NCBI GenBank assembly: GCA_946902985.2
Contig: OX336389.2
Coordinates: 981,396,482 to 981,460,481, forward strand
Origin: Meconema thalassinum
Lineage: Eukaryota; Arthropoda; Insecta; Orthoptera; Tettigoniidae
Length of the DNA: 64,000 bases
Direction of reading: 5' to 3'
The position numbers and the translations under genes are program-made. Below are positions 45,034 to 57,397 of the stretch, piece after piece (the first letter of the stretch is position 1; each line of letters begins with the position of its first letter). The notes beneath the pieces were generated by a model. The model was not told where the DNA came from. It made no database searches and worked only from the letters and a program-made list of their open reading frames with translations.

Positions 45034-47250
45034 ATGTCCTTTACATCAGATACTTCTAGCCGAAAAGTGATTTTTATGGTACTGTTCCCGTTTAAACCAT
45101 GAGGATGCACATGTCGTTATCCGAAGATCGACTGGATCGTAGAATCTCGAAGGTCTCCGGATAGAAAAACCAGAAAATCCTACCGACAAGCGCAACATGA
45201 TAATACAGCAGTCCTGCGATTGTGTTATGAACTTCATTACTGTGGTAAGAATTCTAGCTACAATGGGAGAGTGAGAAACCAATTCTCGGGGCGGAATGGG
45301 TTAAGGGGCCATATACCTGATCCATCTCCATAACACAATCTCTCTATAATTAAAATAAGTCACGTACTTCCATGTATAATCATGTACGAAAGAAAATGTA
45401 TTAATAAAAAATGACAATTAATTGAAAATAAATCCACTGATTAATTTAAATAAAAATAATAAATTATGACTCGCTTGCCATCAAATAAATTATACCTAAG
45501 TCTCACACGACTTTCCATCAACAACTTTACTATACATATTCATGCCTGATCGGCTGTTCCGGAGTTCTCAAAATAAGCATCCAGTTTAATAAATATAAAC
45601 TGTTCATATTATCAATACGCAAATTTCTCATAATAACAATAATATCATTTAATTTATACATCATTAACTCCATTGTTGTCACTTAAGAACCATTCATAAT
45701 AGTTTTGTACTTCCCAAGCTCTCAATCAGCTGTTCACTTAAGGCAGCCATCAGCGCTCAGCTGTTCCGTTCTCATTCAAAATAATATCCATGATCGAACG
45801 CTGACCTCAACATTTTACACGTATTTACTACAAAAACAGTTCTAATAGCATTCTTCCTTCTCATACACGTTGAAATATGCTTAGTTCCACATCAAATACT
45901 AAACTTCCAATAAATATATTCTTATCCACTACACTTCCGTATCATAATCACTTTAAATGTTATTTATAAAACATGACGTGTCGTAAAACACTCACATACT
46001 CTTTCTCTTCTCAAAACTTCCTCTAATAAACCAATGTTTAAACGTTTATGTACATATTTACAACATTTCTAATAATAATTTGTTATTAATAATTATTATT
46101 TAAACGTCACTGAAATAATGGTTTAAACTGCATAAATATTATTAAAATGCTTATTCGTAATTATCAACACTCGTTTAAATGTTTATTCTCTTCCATTAAT
46201 GTTCATTACTAGTAATACAGTATTTTAAATATTAATATATGTCATTTTATTTTACTTTACCGTCGTCTCAAATTAGGGTTTATTATTCAATTCTGGTTTA
46301 TATGGCCACGCAATTAAGCCAAGCTCATATTTAATTATTGTCAAATCCTTGATAATTAGGTTAATAAAATTAACAAACAATAGTTAATAAACACCTGGTT
46401 TACGACTTTCCGCTAACACCCTACTTATCATACTTCCAAGATATCATTCAAAAATATGTAATAAGACTGAGTTACTATAAATAACTCATCTCCACAAACC
46501 AACGTTGCTTCAAAAAGCATTAACCTCATTCTTAACACAATATAACAATTCTCCATAATACGTAAACAATCTCGTATTAGAGCTCAAATATTTCATCGGA
46601 GATCCTTCTTTCAATAACACTAATATATGGCATTACTATTCCTCGTAAATCCAACAATAAATTCACGTAATATATTCACTTCTATTTCCACATATTTCTT
46701 CACATAAAAATTGCATTATCCTTCCTACCAAAATATTCACGTTGTTACTTCAAACCTCCTTCCTATAGTGATAATTGTACTTAAATGGTTTACTTTGGAT
46801 AGCTACTATGCTTTTAAAATAACAATTGTTATTAATATTTAATAAAAAATACTCTAATGCGACACTCCATACTGATCGTTCTTCAGAAATTGCTAGATTG
46901 CAATATTATGTATATATTATATATATTATATATTCAGCGTCCAATATATCATAATTCTCACTGGATTTAGAAGTTCCCTAAATCTCTGATATAATTTGTT
47001 AATATCTTCTAAGAAGAAATATTACTGAAGTTTAATTAAATTAACGAAAGAACAAAGCTTTCAATTAAATAATAAATTCATTATCTCATAAAATATGAAT
47101 ACTATTTCAGTTCAAAGTCCTCATTGCAGTAGTAGAACGTAGCATTAATATGACGTAAGTATTTTTGCCAAGATCGTCGTAATTGCGTTCATAAAACATC
47201 ACAATTATGTTCTATTACATGTTAATCTTGGTTATCTTATCTCTATCTAG
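45034..47250. other. AT-rich DNA without genes
   Basis: Very AT-rich, with TA-palindromic runs near 46905-46935. GATCCATCTCCATAAC near 45320 loosely resembles a motif near the start of B's LTR. Together with 47614-49150 it makes about 3.5-3.8 kb of LTR-like composition, so it may be a decayed giant LTR. No direct match to A or B LTR could be established by eye. Confidence 0.4.
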
Positions 47251-47264
47251 ATCTTCTTACAACT
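47251..47264. repeat. SINE target duplication (also 47600-47613)
   Basis: ATCTTCTTACAACT occurs perfectly on both sides of the SINE at 47265-47599. This is the mark of LINE-style target-primed insertion. Confidence 0.9.
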
Positions 47265-47599
47265 GAAAAATGAAAATCCACAGCCTGCTTTCAGTCGACC
47301 GACTGGGTCAGGGAATAGAATGAATGAAGCCCCATCTAGCGGCGAGGATATGGACTGTGCCGGCTGACGAAGCCTGTCGCACTCCCCTAGGGCAGTGATT
47401 AAATGAATGACAGATGAAATGAAATGATAGTGGAGAGTGTTGCCGGAATGAAATTTGTGACAGGGAAAACCGGAGTACCCGGAGAAAAACCTGTCTGCCT
47501 CCGCTTTGTCCAGCACAAATCTTACATGGGGAGACCGGGGTTTTAACCACAGATCCTGCGATAAGAGGCCGGCGTGCTGCCGCCTAAGCCACGGAGGCT
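47265..47599 (-). mobile_element. tRNA-derived SINE with intact target duplication
   Basis: Read on the minus strand it begins GCCTCCGTGGCTTAGGCGGC, an A-box-bearing head. A decayed B-box follows (TGGTTAAAACCCC in place of GGTTCAAATCC), then a body with GGGTACTCCGGTTTTCCC and a weak A/T-rich end. It is 335 bp long. It differs from the 1945 SINE in its body but shares the GCCTCCGT start. Confidence 0.88.
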
Positions 47600-47613
47600 A
47601 TCTTCTTACAACT

Positions 47614-49784
47614 AAGATTCCCAAATTCATTATTCCAAACGAATGTTGAAGTTAAAATCGACGAAAGCAATCTGAATTATGAATTCAGAAATATTAATCA
47701 AAACGAAGAAACGAAGAAAAATTCTTAAATCTCAAAAATGTAAATCCAAAATTCCAGAATTCCTATAATTCCACTTTAAAATTTGTTAAGTCGAAGTCGT
47801 AGTTAGAAATGGTGAATGAAAATCATCCATCAAAATATCTACGTAGATGAATATCAAAATCTAACTCACTTTCAAAAATTCATTAAATTCATAGAAACGT
47901 GGAGAAATGGTGTGCTCTAAGGGTATCAAACTACGGTACTTCAAATACTACTGATAATAAATATCGTCGTTCTACCTTTCGTTGCATCATGAAGATCAAT
48001 GGTATAGGAAATACCGTGATGATCCAAGTTCACCCTGCAGGTGAATCTCGATCTCCACTCCATTCCATCCGTGCATACAGCTTCCTCGGGATTCGAACTG
48101 CGTTTCCCCGGTCCTCGGATTCGAACACCAGGCTTCATGCTTTAGACTGGGTTGGCCCGAGTCTCATCCTTTTCAGTTCTTCTTAGGGCAGATCTTCGAA
48201 AGCGTCTCCTCTTAAAATCGACAATTATTACTGAGCATTTTCGTTTATTAGCCATTATAATTTCGAATTGTTAATAATTTTGTAGCTAGTGTTATTGTTG
48301 CAGTTGCTCAAAGTGTTCATCTTCCTCTATCAAATGTGTCCCAAGCGCATAATTATCTACTCCATACTATCCACTTCCATAATGCAATTATTCAACATTC
48401 CTCTCGAGCATGTAATGACAATAATAGTGTAAATCAAAGAATGCAAGATTCCACTATTCATTAATATAACGCCAATGTTCATGTAATCACCTAGCTGTAG
48501 AAATATCACTTGCGTGATGTCATTGCTATGTAGTCAAATCGTAACTTGTAGCTTTGTATAGAATTCAATGCGAATCACAATGTTCGTAGGACACTTCTGA
48601 ACACGTTCACTTTCTTAACAATGGCATATGATTGTAATGTTAACTGCCTCAAATGTTCGTAACATATACTGGCGAAAGTCTGTTGCAATATTATATTCTT
48701 GCTTTCAATACGTTGCACTTGTATTATAATTCTTCACTGCGAAATACACTTGAAAATCGACACTGTCATATCACGCTAGTAGTTCGGCTTGATCATGAGT
48801 CCGGCCGTACATGAATTCAGCCCATGATGGAGCCTCGCTCGCAGTCCAGATTCCCCGCACTCAATAAATGAATCACTCTGGGGTTAAATGGTCAAGCAGC
48901 ACGTCAGCTCTCCCCGTGCGTTCAAAACGAAGAAGCTTCGATCTTGGGACGATTCGTCCCTGCTAAAACTCTTTTCATCGCCATTATCCAAAATGAGTGG
49001 GAACATTACGCGGTTACTTGCAAGAAGCAAATATACATCGTACAGCGTATTTCTCCACAAAACCATGACCTTGACAATTGTCTTCCCACCATTAAGTATT
49101 TTTCTATGTTGAATAATATCATTTACAAGTACTGGGAGTAATTACTGTATATTGTGAAAACAATTAAACCATGAGAAGGGTTGTTACGAGTGGTAAAGTT
49201 TATAACCGGAGGGAAGGGGGAGGAGTGAAGGGGAGTAAAACAAAGGGGAGAGAGGTCTCACGGAGATAGGAGGAAGGAGAAGACAAGGGGGGTTATTTTT
49301 AAGTTATGTAATATGGCGAAAATCAAAAGAGAAAAACAAACAAAAGGAAAATGAAATACACGGAGATACATTACATTACAATTGACTAGGGACGAAAGAG
49401 ACCGGTAAAAATCGAAAGCACGCTATAAAAAATAGGCTTATACTCCAACATAATGCCGCACCAACGCGACATATAAAAAAGAATAATATTACATCGGAGC
49501 TGGAGAAATCCGAGTTAACCACCGTCACATATATTCTATAAACAAAAGGGACACGTATTAGTGGGAGACGTTGGATATAAGTCCCGTTACCTCACATATA
49601 CTGTCCGCACACAAAGGTCCAATTGCTACCAATCAAACGAAGCGTTTGTGGTATAAAAGAGACACCGACGCAAAAGACGAGCACCTAGGCCCGACAGGAA
49701 ACATACATACGCCAAGACGCAGAAACGCAATACTTTCGAATCTTACACGTATTAACCAAAAGAATAAAACTATGAGGAGGGTTG
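47614..49784. other. Unassigned AT-rich DNA
   Basis: No gene recognised. Near 47985-48175 the minus strand has two B-box-like motifs (GTGTTCGAATCC and CAGTTCGAATCCC) about 30 bp apart, possibly a degraded SINE. Near 49200-49295 lies a strongly purine-rich stretch (GGAGGGAAGGGGGAGGAG), polypurine-tract-like but without a recognisable LTR beside it. Confidence 0.45.
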
Positions 49785-49936
49785 GTGTATTCTTGGAATA
49801 CACGGTACGAGAGAATATAAAGTTTAATGCTCTTCGCCTGTTCTTTCCTTCTTCTTCATCAAACACCAACAGTGATCTTCTATTTTCTCTTTGATGATCA
49901 TGACGCTTATATCTTTTGTGAGCCTGTTCTAGATAT
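49785..49936 (+). repeat. Dispersed repeat family X, copy 2 (host site of element B)
   Basis: Matches 36911-37056 from the hairpin GTGTATTC-TTG-GAATACAC through CAAACACCAACAGTGATC to TGTTCTAGATAT, where B's LTR begins. The remainder of the repeat should lie beyond the window, after B's other LTR. Confidence 0.65.
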
Positions 49937-52900
49937 TGTGCCCGTTCGTCCTGGGGATGCGATGACCCATCTGCTATAACATCACATCCCTGGAGTTCCA
50001 GGACAGAGCGGAGTTAAATGAACCTCTAGTCAAATAAGGAATGTGTCGGAAATTCAGTTGAATTCATGAAAAAGCAGTGGGTTTCACGAGACAAAGTATC
50101 TCTAGGGTCGTTACGGGCTTAAGTTAATAAAAATAATTCAAATATAAATGGGCGCCATCAACTGAATTCCTAGCAAAACCACTTCCTTTCCGGATAAGCC
50201 TTACTCAAGACAAGGAAAGAAAAAGGAACATCACACCATCATCAGATCACAACTAAGATAAAAACAAATTTATTTTACTTTGATAGTCAGACAGACATTT
50301 TAAATATAAATCCTACCTAAGAGTATGGTCGAATGCAAAGTTAAATTGTCATTGTCCAAAAATCGAACCATCTCCTTTCTAATGCAAAATTATTTCAATC
50401 CACATAACAAGAAAATGTATAAAGTTCTCTTGGGTTCTCAGGATCACTGTCGCACTATGTCTTTCGTCACTGACATTTGTGAAGCCTGAGACCTAATTCT
50501 CTTTAATTTAACATCAATGTGGATTTAATTAAGTTACTAATCTGCCTAAACATACACATATAATAATCACTCATGTTAAATATCACATAAATTATGGTTT
50601 GCATGGTATAATTTGAACGTAGAACATGTTAATCAAATGTTCCTAAGCATTGAATAATTAATTTACATTATTTACATCGTCATTAATCTCTTATCTGTGA
50701 ATTACAGAAAATTCAAATTCTCATTGGTCATCCTCATCATTATTATCAAAATTAAATATTTCTTACATTAATTCTCACTTCAAAATTCCAAATATTCCTG
50801 TCAGAATCGTTAATTCATCACCATAACATCATTTAAATTCACATTTCAAGTTGCAATTCCTTCGAATCATCTCTCAATTAAATTTATTTAATTGCATATA
50901 AATTCATTAATCATCAGCTTCTTTAATTAATCATCACCTTCTAATTCAGTTATTCATCATCATTACAATCGTCTAATAATTCATTTCAATCAGTTTAATC
51001 AATTCAATCTTTAATTCATCCACTTATTTAATTCATCGATTTATTTCAAAATTTAATTTATCAACTTATTTAAATTTCAATCATCTGGTTATTTAGATTA
51101 TTATTTCATCTAGTCATTCTGATTTTTATTTCATTAGGTCAGATCGTTAATATGCTTAAATCTCAGATTATTATTTCATTAATTATTATTTTCAGAAAAT
51201 CTTGTATTATCAACTTCATTTATTTGTTTAATTTCCTAACAAATTGTTTAATAAGGTTTATAGAACGTTGTCTTACAGTTTTATTACTTCCAAGTTATAT
51301 CTCGTATTTAATTATCATGCCAAAAATATTATTGTCTCCACGACATCACGTTGGATCTAACTATCCACAACGACATTATATTTCTTCAATATTCCAAATA
51401 TCACATTTGAATATAAGAATTACTACAAAAACTCCATAAATATTCAGCACATACAGCATGAATTTCAACAATAACGCTAGACTGGGTACAACGACCTCAT
51501 GTCCGCTTCAAAATGCACTATCAACGTTGCAACTATCAAATGGCAAATTCCACAAAATGCCTATCACAAACTTCATTTAACCACGTTGCATGATCTACAA
51601 AAATATATAAATGGCTTCAAATTATTAACGCACATAATCTCCAATGACTGTAATTACTCTGATCATATCTAGACAACTTCTTAAACAATTGGAAAAACAT
51701 TACTTCAGTAATTTAATATTTGCTTTCAAATAGCATAAATTCTCTTTCACAAGTTTCATAATTCACATCGTAGAAAAACACCAATGTGCTATAATCTCTC
51801 ACATCAAAATCTGCAATACTGATCTGCCTTAAAATAATTATGACCATTAATGATTAATCTTACTAGATTAAATTACTTTAAATCCTTCTCAAAGGTATCA
51901 AACACAATTATAAAAAATCATCAAAGCATCAGCTGTGATAGCTGTTAAATCTGAAATTACTCTCAAAAGAGTATAGCAACAAAATATTGGATTGGCAAAC
52001 AAGAATTACTAAATGCAATCCTGTTGACATTTATCGTTACTTTATTTAACAAAATTTCGACTGATATGTGACTAGTAGTTCCTTGTTTAATTCACTTACA
52101 TCTCGTGTACATTCGGATGATAAAATGAGTTCCTCAATGGCGAGTAAGATGTGTAACCACCGTGCAATCGTATAAATACGAAGGACCTCGCCCCGTCGAC
52201 TTGGATGATAGTTCCCTGAACGGTGGGTAAGGTGAGTAGCCACCATACAATCGTATAAATACGAAGGACCCCACCTCGTAGGCTATATGAGTGAATGTAC
52301 TAGAAAGGAATCAACAAGTTTCTAGTTGTCATATAAAAGCGACGTTCATTCACTAAAGTGAATAACTTCTTAATATCTCCAAACAATCCAATGGAAAAAT
52401 CCCTTCTGATGAATAATACACACTCGCTAGTATGCAATGAACTGACGAAGTAGTTTCTGATAATCAATTGCAGATCACGAGTTCGAAATACTCGTTACTC
52501 AAAAAAAACTATTCATGAAAAATATCCTAGCTGGAAAAATGTCTATAAGACCAAACATCTTCTTAATAAAGCCAAACAACGGTGAGAATATCGAATAATG
52601 ATGCCTGCCATATCATATGGTCACTCCATATTCTAGCAAATTCGAAGTATATAAATTCAAACCATGTCTTAATAATCAAATCACTCCTATTAGAAAAATA
52701 TACATGTGTGCCCAGTATTCATGAAAATAATCGTATCAGGTAGATAGAACTCTTACAATACCTTTCATTATCAGTTGTAATATAATTTCCAAGATCGTCG
52801 ATTTTCCCTACCTAAAGATTTCTCGTAAGATCGGCGTGAATATCATTTCATCCATGAAATGATGATTTCCTTCGAAATCCCAAGCGAATCAGCTGTTGGA

Positions 52901-54036
52901 CTCCTCTCGTCAGGAACCGAATCCATCGCTCTGTGGTGCCATCTTGTCTCTATTCACGTTTACTCGATCATGTTGAACCTCGAATTACCCATAGCGGATA
53001 TCGTCCAACTCCTTCTCGAAAAGTTCATGGAAACAGCGGACCCCCTACTCTTCTTCTAATATACGCCACTGTTCCGATAAATGTTCCGTTTGAGAATTGT
53101 AAGTCCACTCTCAACTTACTGCAAAGTTCTACTTGAGAAAAATAAAAATTTTACTAGACAGTGTTCATGATTACGATACACCCTGTATCTGTCTATAATA
53201 TGTAATCCATGAAAATGGTATAAGATAAAAATCTTATAAATGCACGCTGTAATGTTCATCAGAGCCTATGCTAAACATTCAGTTTACTTGGAATAGTAAA
53301 AAGTCGCTTTGAATGTATTATATAACAGCATGGTTATAAGGTTATTTGTGAAAGCCTGTGTTCGAACAGCGTCGAAATGAAGCTTGAAACAAAGTCTTCA
53401 TATGCGATCAATGTGGTTTTGAAATACCCCGGCTATCTATAATTGTCTTCTCGGCTAGGTCGCCTGTATCAACGACCCGCTTGGCCTCTGTTGCTCGGTG
53501 ATGCGAGAAATGTCGCCTACACTTGCCGTGACGGTTTACGTGTGTTGCGTGACCTTCAATGCCCGTCTCGCTGTGCTATAGAGCTGCTCTGTACTGCTCG
53601 CCTCATTGAGCTCAACTGAACTGCTTAGCCCTGCGTTCCAGCTTATGAGCTCCGTGCGGCACGTGGCTAATTCTCCCCACTACAGTGCTCCCACGTCACG
53701 AAGATAGTCTCGAACCCGACTCCTCTCGGCTGTTCTGTTATACAATAACTTATTTCCATAAAATTATTTCCACATATAATGCATGTTATATATACTCTTC
53801 TAAGTTGTTTTAACTTATTATAATCCCATATATATTTCAATAAAGCTTCACATCTTTATTAATAATTCTATCTTCTTACAGATTTCAATGCCTCCTTGAT
53901 TCTTGACCTCCTACGTCATCTTGGCTTTCTTCTTGACGCGATCGATGCGCTATATTATCGGCTTGCTTTCCAAAACCTCAACTATAGCTTAATGTCAGCT
54001 GGCGTAGCCGATAGCCTAAAATAGGTATCGGGTACA
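49937..54036 (-). repeat. Element B left (3') LTR, about 4.1 kb
   Basis: Starts TGTGCCCG and probably ends CGGGTACA at 54036, giving a short terminal inverted repeat (TGT-CCC...GGG-ACA). A second possible end is the similar CGTACA at 54049. It is AT-rich with little coding content; its open frames recur unchanged in the right LTR and have no motifs. Confidence 0.88.
52153..52275. promoter_or_regulatory. Twin 40-bp repeat with TATA-like inverted repeat in the B LTR (also 62346-62468)
   Basis: Two near-identical 40-bp blocks, 83 bp apart, each contain TCGTAT-AA-ATACGA, an inverted repeat holding TATAAATA. Because the arms are symmetric a TATA-like string can be read on either strand. Duplication inside the LTR suggests regulatory use, but nothing shows transcription start here. 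Confidence 0.35.
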
Positions 54037-54072
54037 TCTCTCCCGTACATCTCCTTTTTTTTTTATCAGGAT
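54037..54072 (-). other. Element B polypurine-tract candidate
   Basis: Pyrimidine-rich on the plus strand (TCTCTCCC, then CTCC and a T run), hence purine-rich on the element's sense strand, directly inside the LTR. This is where plus-strand DNA synthesis is expected to start. A has a similar run at 8135-8144. Confidence 0.55.
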
Positions 54073-54141
54073 TGAGAAAAAAAATTACACTCTCAGGCAT
54101 TCAATATATTATACATGTACACGATAGCTCTACAATTTCCT

Positions 54142-57100
54142 TTACTCAGCATGATGGTATTTCCTGATGCTAGCTGCATTAAAAGTTCCTACAACTTCAT
54201 CAGTATCCATTCTGACAATCTTATAGCTATTATTCTGGTATGTTTGTTCAATACGGAACGGTCCAGCGTACAATGGAGCGAATTTATGGTAGATCTTCAG
54301 CTGTAGGTTCGAAGTGACTGGCTTCCTAATCAGCACCTCATCATTTTCTTGAAATGGCTCGTGGAACCTCCTTCCTGCCTGTCTCCTGGCTCTCTTCTCC
54401 GCCTGTCTTCTGAGCCTCTCTCCTGCCATCTCGACTCTTCTTTCTTGTGTGGGTTGAGGATCTACTGGTGCCCTCACGACTCTATCCCATGGTCTATCTG
54501 GTTTCAATCCATGATGAAGCATGGACGGAATCTGTCCTGTGCTTTCATGTACTGTGGAATTCAAGCATTGGCTAATGATGGGTATCACTTCCATCCATCT
54601 ATGGTGTTGCCTTGACACATATAAGCGACATAGCTTACTTATCTCCGGCATAATTCTTTCGGCGGGATTTCCCTCTGGATACCGTACAGAATTAAACACA
54701 TGCCTGACTCCTAAACGTTCCATAGCAGTAGAAAATTCCATGCTAGTAAATTGCGATCCATGGTCACTCAACAAAACTTCAGGTTTCCCCATGCTCGGAA
54801 TGACTGTTTTCTCAAGTCGATTTATTACGTACTTGGACGTAGCTTTCTGTATAGGGCATAGAGATACGTACTTCGAAAATACATCGACTGTTACTAAAAC
54901 GAATTGATTGCCTTTCGTCGAACGAGGAATCGGACCAAAAATGTCCGTCGCGAAAAGTTCTCTTGGCTTGCTGGGTAATATTGATCTGGGAATTTCTTTC
55001 ATTAACTTAGATGAGTATTTACTTCGCTGACAACTGTCACAGGTCTTTATGACGTCGCGAATCGTTTGTCCCATTTGTTTCCAAACAAAAGTTTCTTGAG
55101 CGAGAGCCAAAGTCTTGTCTACACCTACATGAGCTGCAGTTCGGTGTATCATCCAAATAACTGGTTTGACAAGCTTGGGTGGGATCACTACTCTAAGTCT
55201 AGTATGATCCTGGTCAATATATTGGCATATAACACCTCCCATAATATGATGTCTTCTAGCCTCTATCTCAGTTCTTTGAAAATCTGGATCAGTGTTATCC
55301 ATCCTACGTGTCAGAAAACGGTAAATTCTTCGCAAAGGTGCATATCTCTTCTGAGTTTGCGCTAACAACTTCAACTTTTCTAGAGTACCACTATCCTCTT
55401 GAATCAAATTTATATGGTTGACTATTACTTCTTCACAAGGGTTTCTGCTCAGCACATCTGCTAACAGATTTAACTTCCCCGGTCTATGTACAACAGTTGG
55501 GTTAAATTGCTGTAAGAACAGAGCCCATCTGGTGATGCGGTCACTCGCTAAGTCTGTCTTCATAATAAATTGGAGAGCTTTATGATCTGTGATCACTGTT
55601 ATGTCATGTCCAAACAACACCTTCTTCCACGTTTTGAGAGCATGAACCACTGCTAATGCCTCTAACTCAGTTGCATAGTAATTCTTCTCACAATTCCTAA
55701 GCTTGCGACTGGTGAAAGCTAAATATCTATGTTTCTTGTCATCATCCAGCTGATATAGGATTCCACTAATGCCTATTTTGGATGCATCTGTCTCTACAAA
55801 GAATCGTCTTGTAAAATCAGGATACTCAAGCTTGATATTTTGGATTAGCATTTTCTTGGCCGCTAAAAATGCTTGATTGCATCTATCGTCCCATTTCCAT
55901 CGATTTCCCTTCCTTAATAAATCCTGCAGAGGTGCCATTGTCTCCGTATATCCAGGACAATGTGTTGAAAAGAACTGACACATGCCTAAAAACTGCCGTA
56001 CCTCTTTAATCTTTCGTGGTGTTGGAAACTCTGAAATTGCCATTATTTTCTTTGGATTGGGCCTATAACCATCTCCATCGATTCTATGTCCAAGAAATTC
56101 AATTTCTTCATGAAAGAATTGACATTTATTGAAGTTCACCTTGAAGTTCGTTCTTCTAAGATCTTCAAAAAGCATTTGAAGGTGTCTGATATGTTCTTCC
56201 GCTGTCTCAGACGCTATAATCAGGTCATCAATATAGCTTACAACATGCTCTTTAACTGCATCTGACAAATTTTGATCTAGTGCTCGGATCATCACCGGAC
56301 CACTATTTTTCACACCAAAAGGTAACCTATTGAATACATATGTTTTATGGTCAAACAGGAACCCTGTGTACTGTTTGCACTCTTCTGCTAGCTCAACATG
56401 ATAATATGAACTAGTCAGATCGATTGTCGAGAAGACACTCTTTCCTCTAAATCGGCGTAACAATTCACGAATAACAGGTGGTCTATCGTGTTCAGGAAGA
56501 ACTCTTTCGTTAAGGGATCTGGCATCTAGACATATCCTCAGCTTACCGTTAGGTTTCTTGACAACAGCTAAAGGATTCAAATAAGCAGTTGGCATTTTCT
56601 TAATTATTCCATCTGTTTCCATGTCGCTTATCATTATGCTAACTTCCTCCTTCCATTTATCCGGAATGGGATATAAATTTTTATGGTATGGTTTGTCATC
56701 CATCAACTTGATGCTGTATGTAAAATTTTCTATGAGACCTGGTTTGTCATTGAATATATCCTCATATTCTGAAATTACTTGATCAAACCGCCCCTTAATC
56801 TCTGGATTTATTTTACTAGTTATGCCAATTTTATCTTCTATAGACCTTTCAACGCTGCATACAATTTCATCCAATATATCCTCTCTAAAGAATGTCATCT
56901 CCGATTCTTGATTTTCCATAACCCCTTCTTGAAAGTACATGCGCCTACTCTGCATATCTATGATCAGGCCACTCTCACTTAGGAAATCCACTCCTAGGAT
57001 CATGTCAAAATGTAGTTGACCCACTACTAGGAACATCTGTTCAAAACTTCTGGTTCCAATCCCAACATCTAAAAGTACCTGACTTTTACATTTCATACTC

Positions 57101-57397
57101 TTGTCTGGAATCACCCCTTGAATTTTGCTAACAACAGTTGGCAACATTGTAATTCCTCCTAATAATTTCAATTCATCCAGGCAACCTATGGATATCAAGC
57201 TCACCATAGCCCCTGTGTCTACAAGTGTCTTTATTTCTTTTCCCATGACTTCCACACTAATAACTGGCAATTCATGTCTATTTTCCCGTTGTACTATGTC
57301 TTCTTCCTCGATTAAATCCTCGTCCTTGACCTGATATGTTTCTACGATGACGATTGATTCCCAATGATTTTCATTTTCTTCTGGAGTTAATTTGACG
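54142..57397 (-). CDS. pol: Pol polyprotein of element B (protease, RT, RNase H, integrase)
   Basis: The frame is open and read from a -1 shift at the A run (57398-57409) to the stop at 54142, about 1,084 residues. The nearest initiation-like codon inside is a TTG at 57270, so a frameshift fusion with Gag is more likely than a separate start. Counting from that TTG: protease VDTGA at 17-21; RT with CLDARSLN near 248-254, LPFGVKNSG near 316 and YIDD at 346-349 (nt 56224-56235). RNase H acids are D494, E535, D562 and D605. Integrase has a His/Cys zinc module ending CDSC (744-747), DDE residues D776, D836 and E871, then a GPF module (YAGPF, 1001-1005). All catalytic residues are present, so activity is plausible. 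The RT/IN order is Ty3/gypsy type. No env or chromodomain seen. Confidence 0.93.

Noticed and set aside
36631..45045. 13-bp match AGATGTCCTTTAC at about 36632 and 45032 as target duplication of the LOA-like LINE
   Set aside because: The left site is more than 3 kb upstream of the LINE start. A 13-bp match by chance is expected among tens of thousands of positions.
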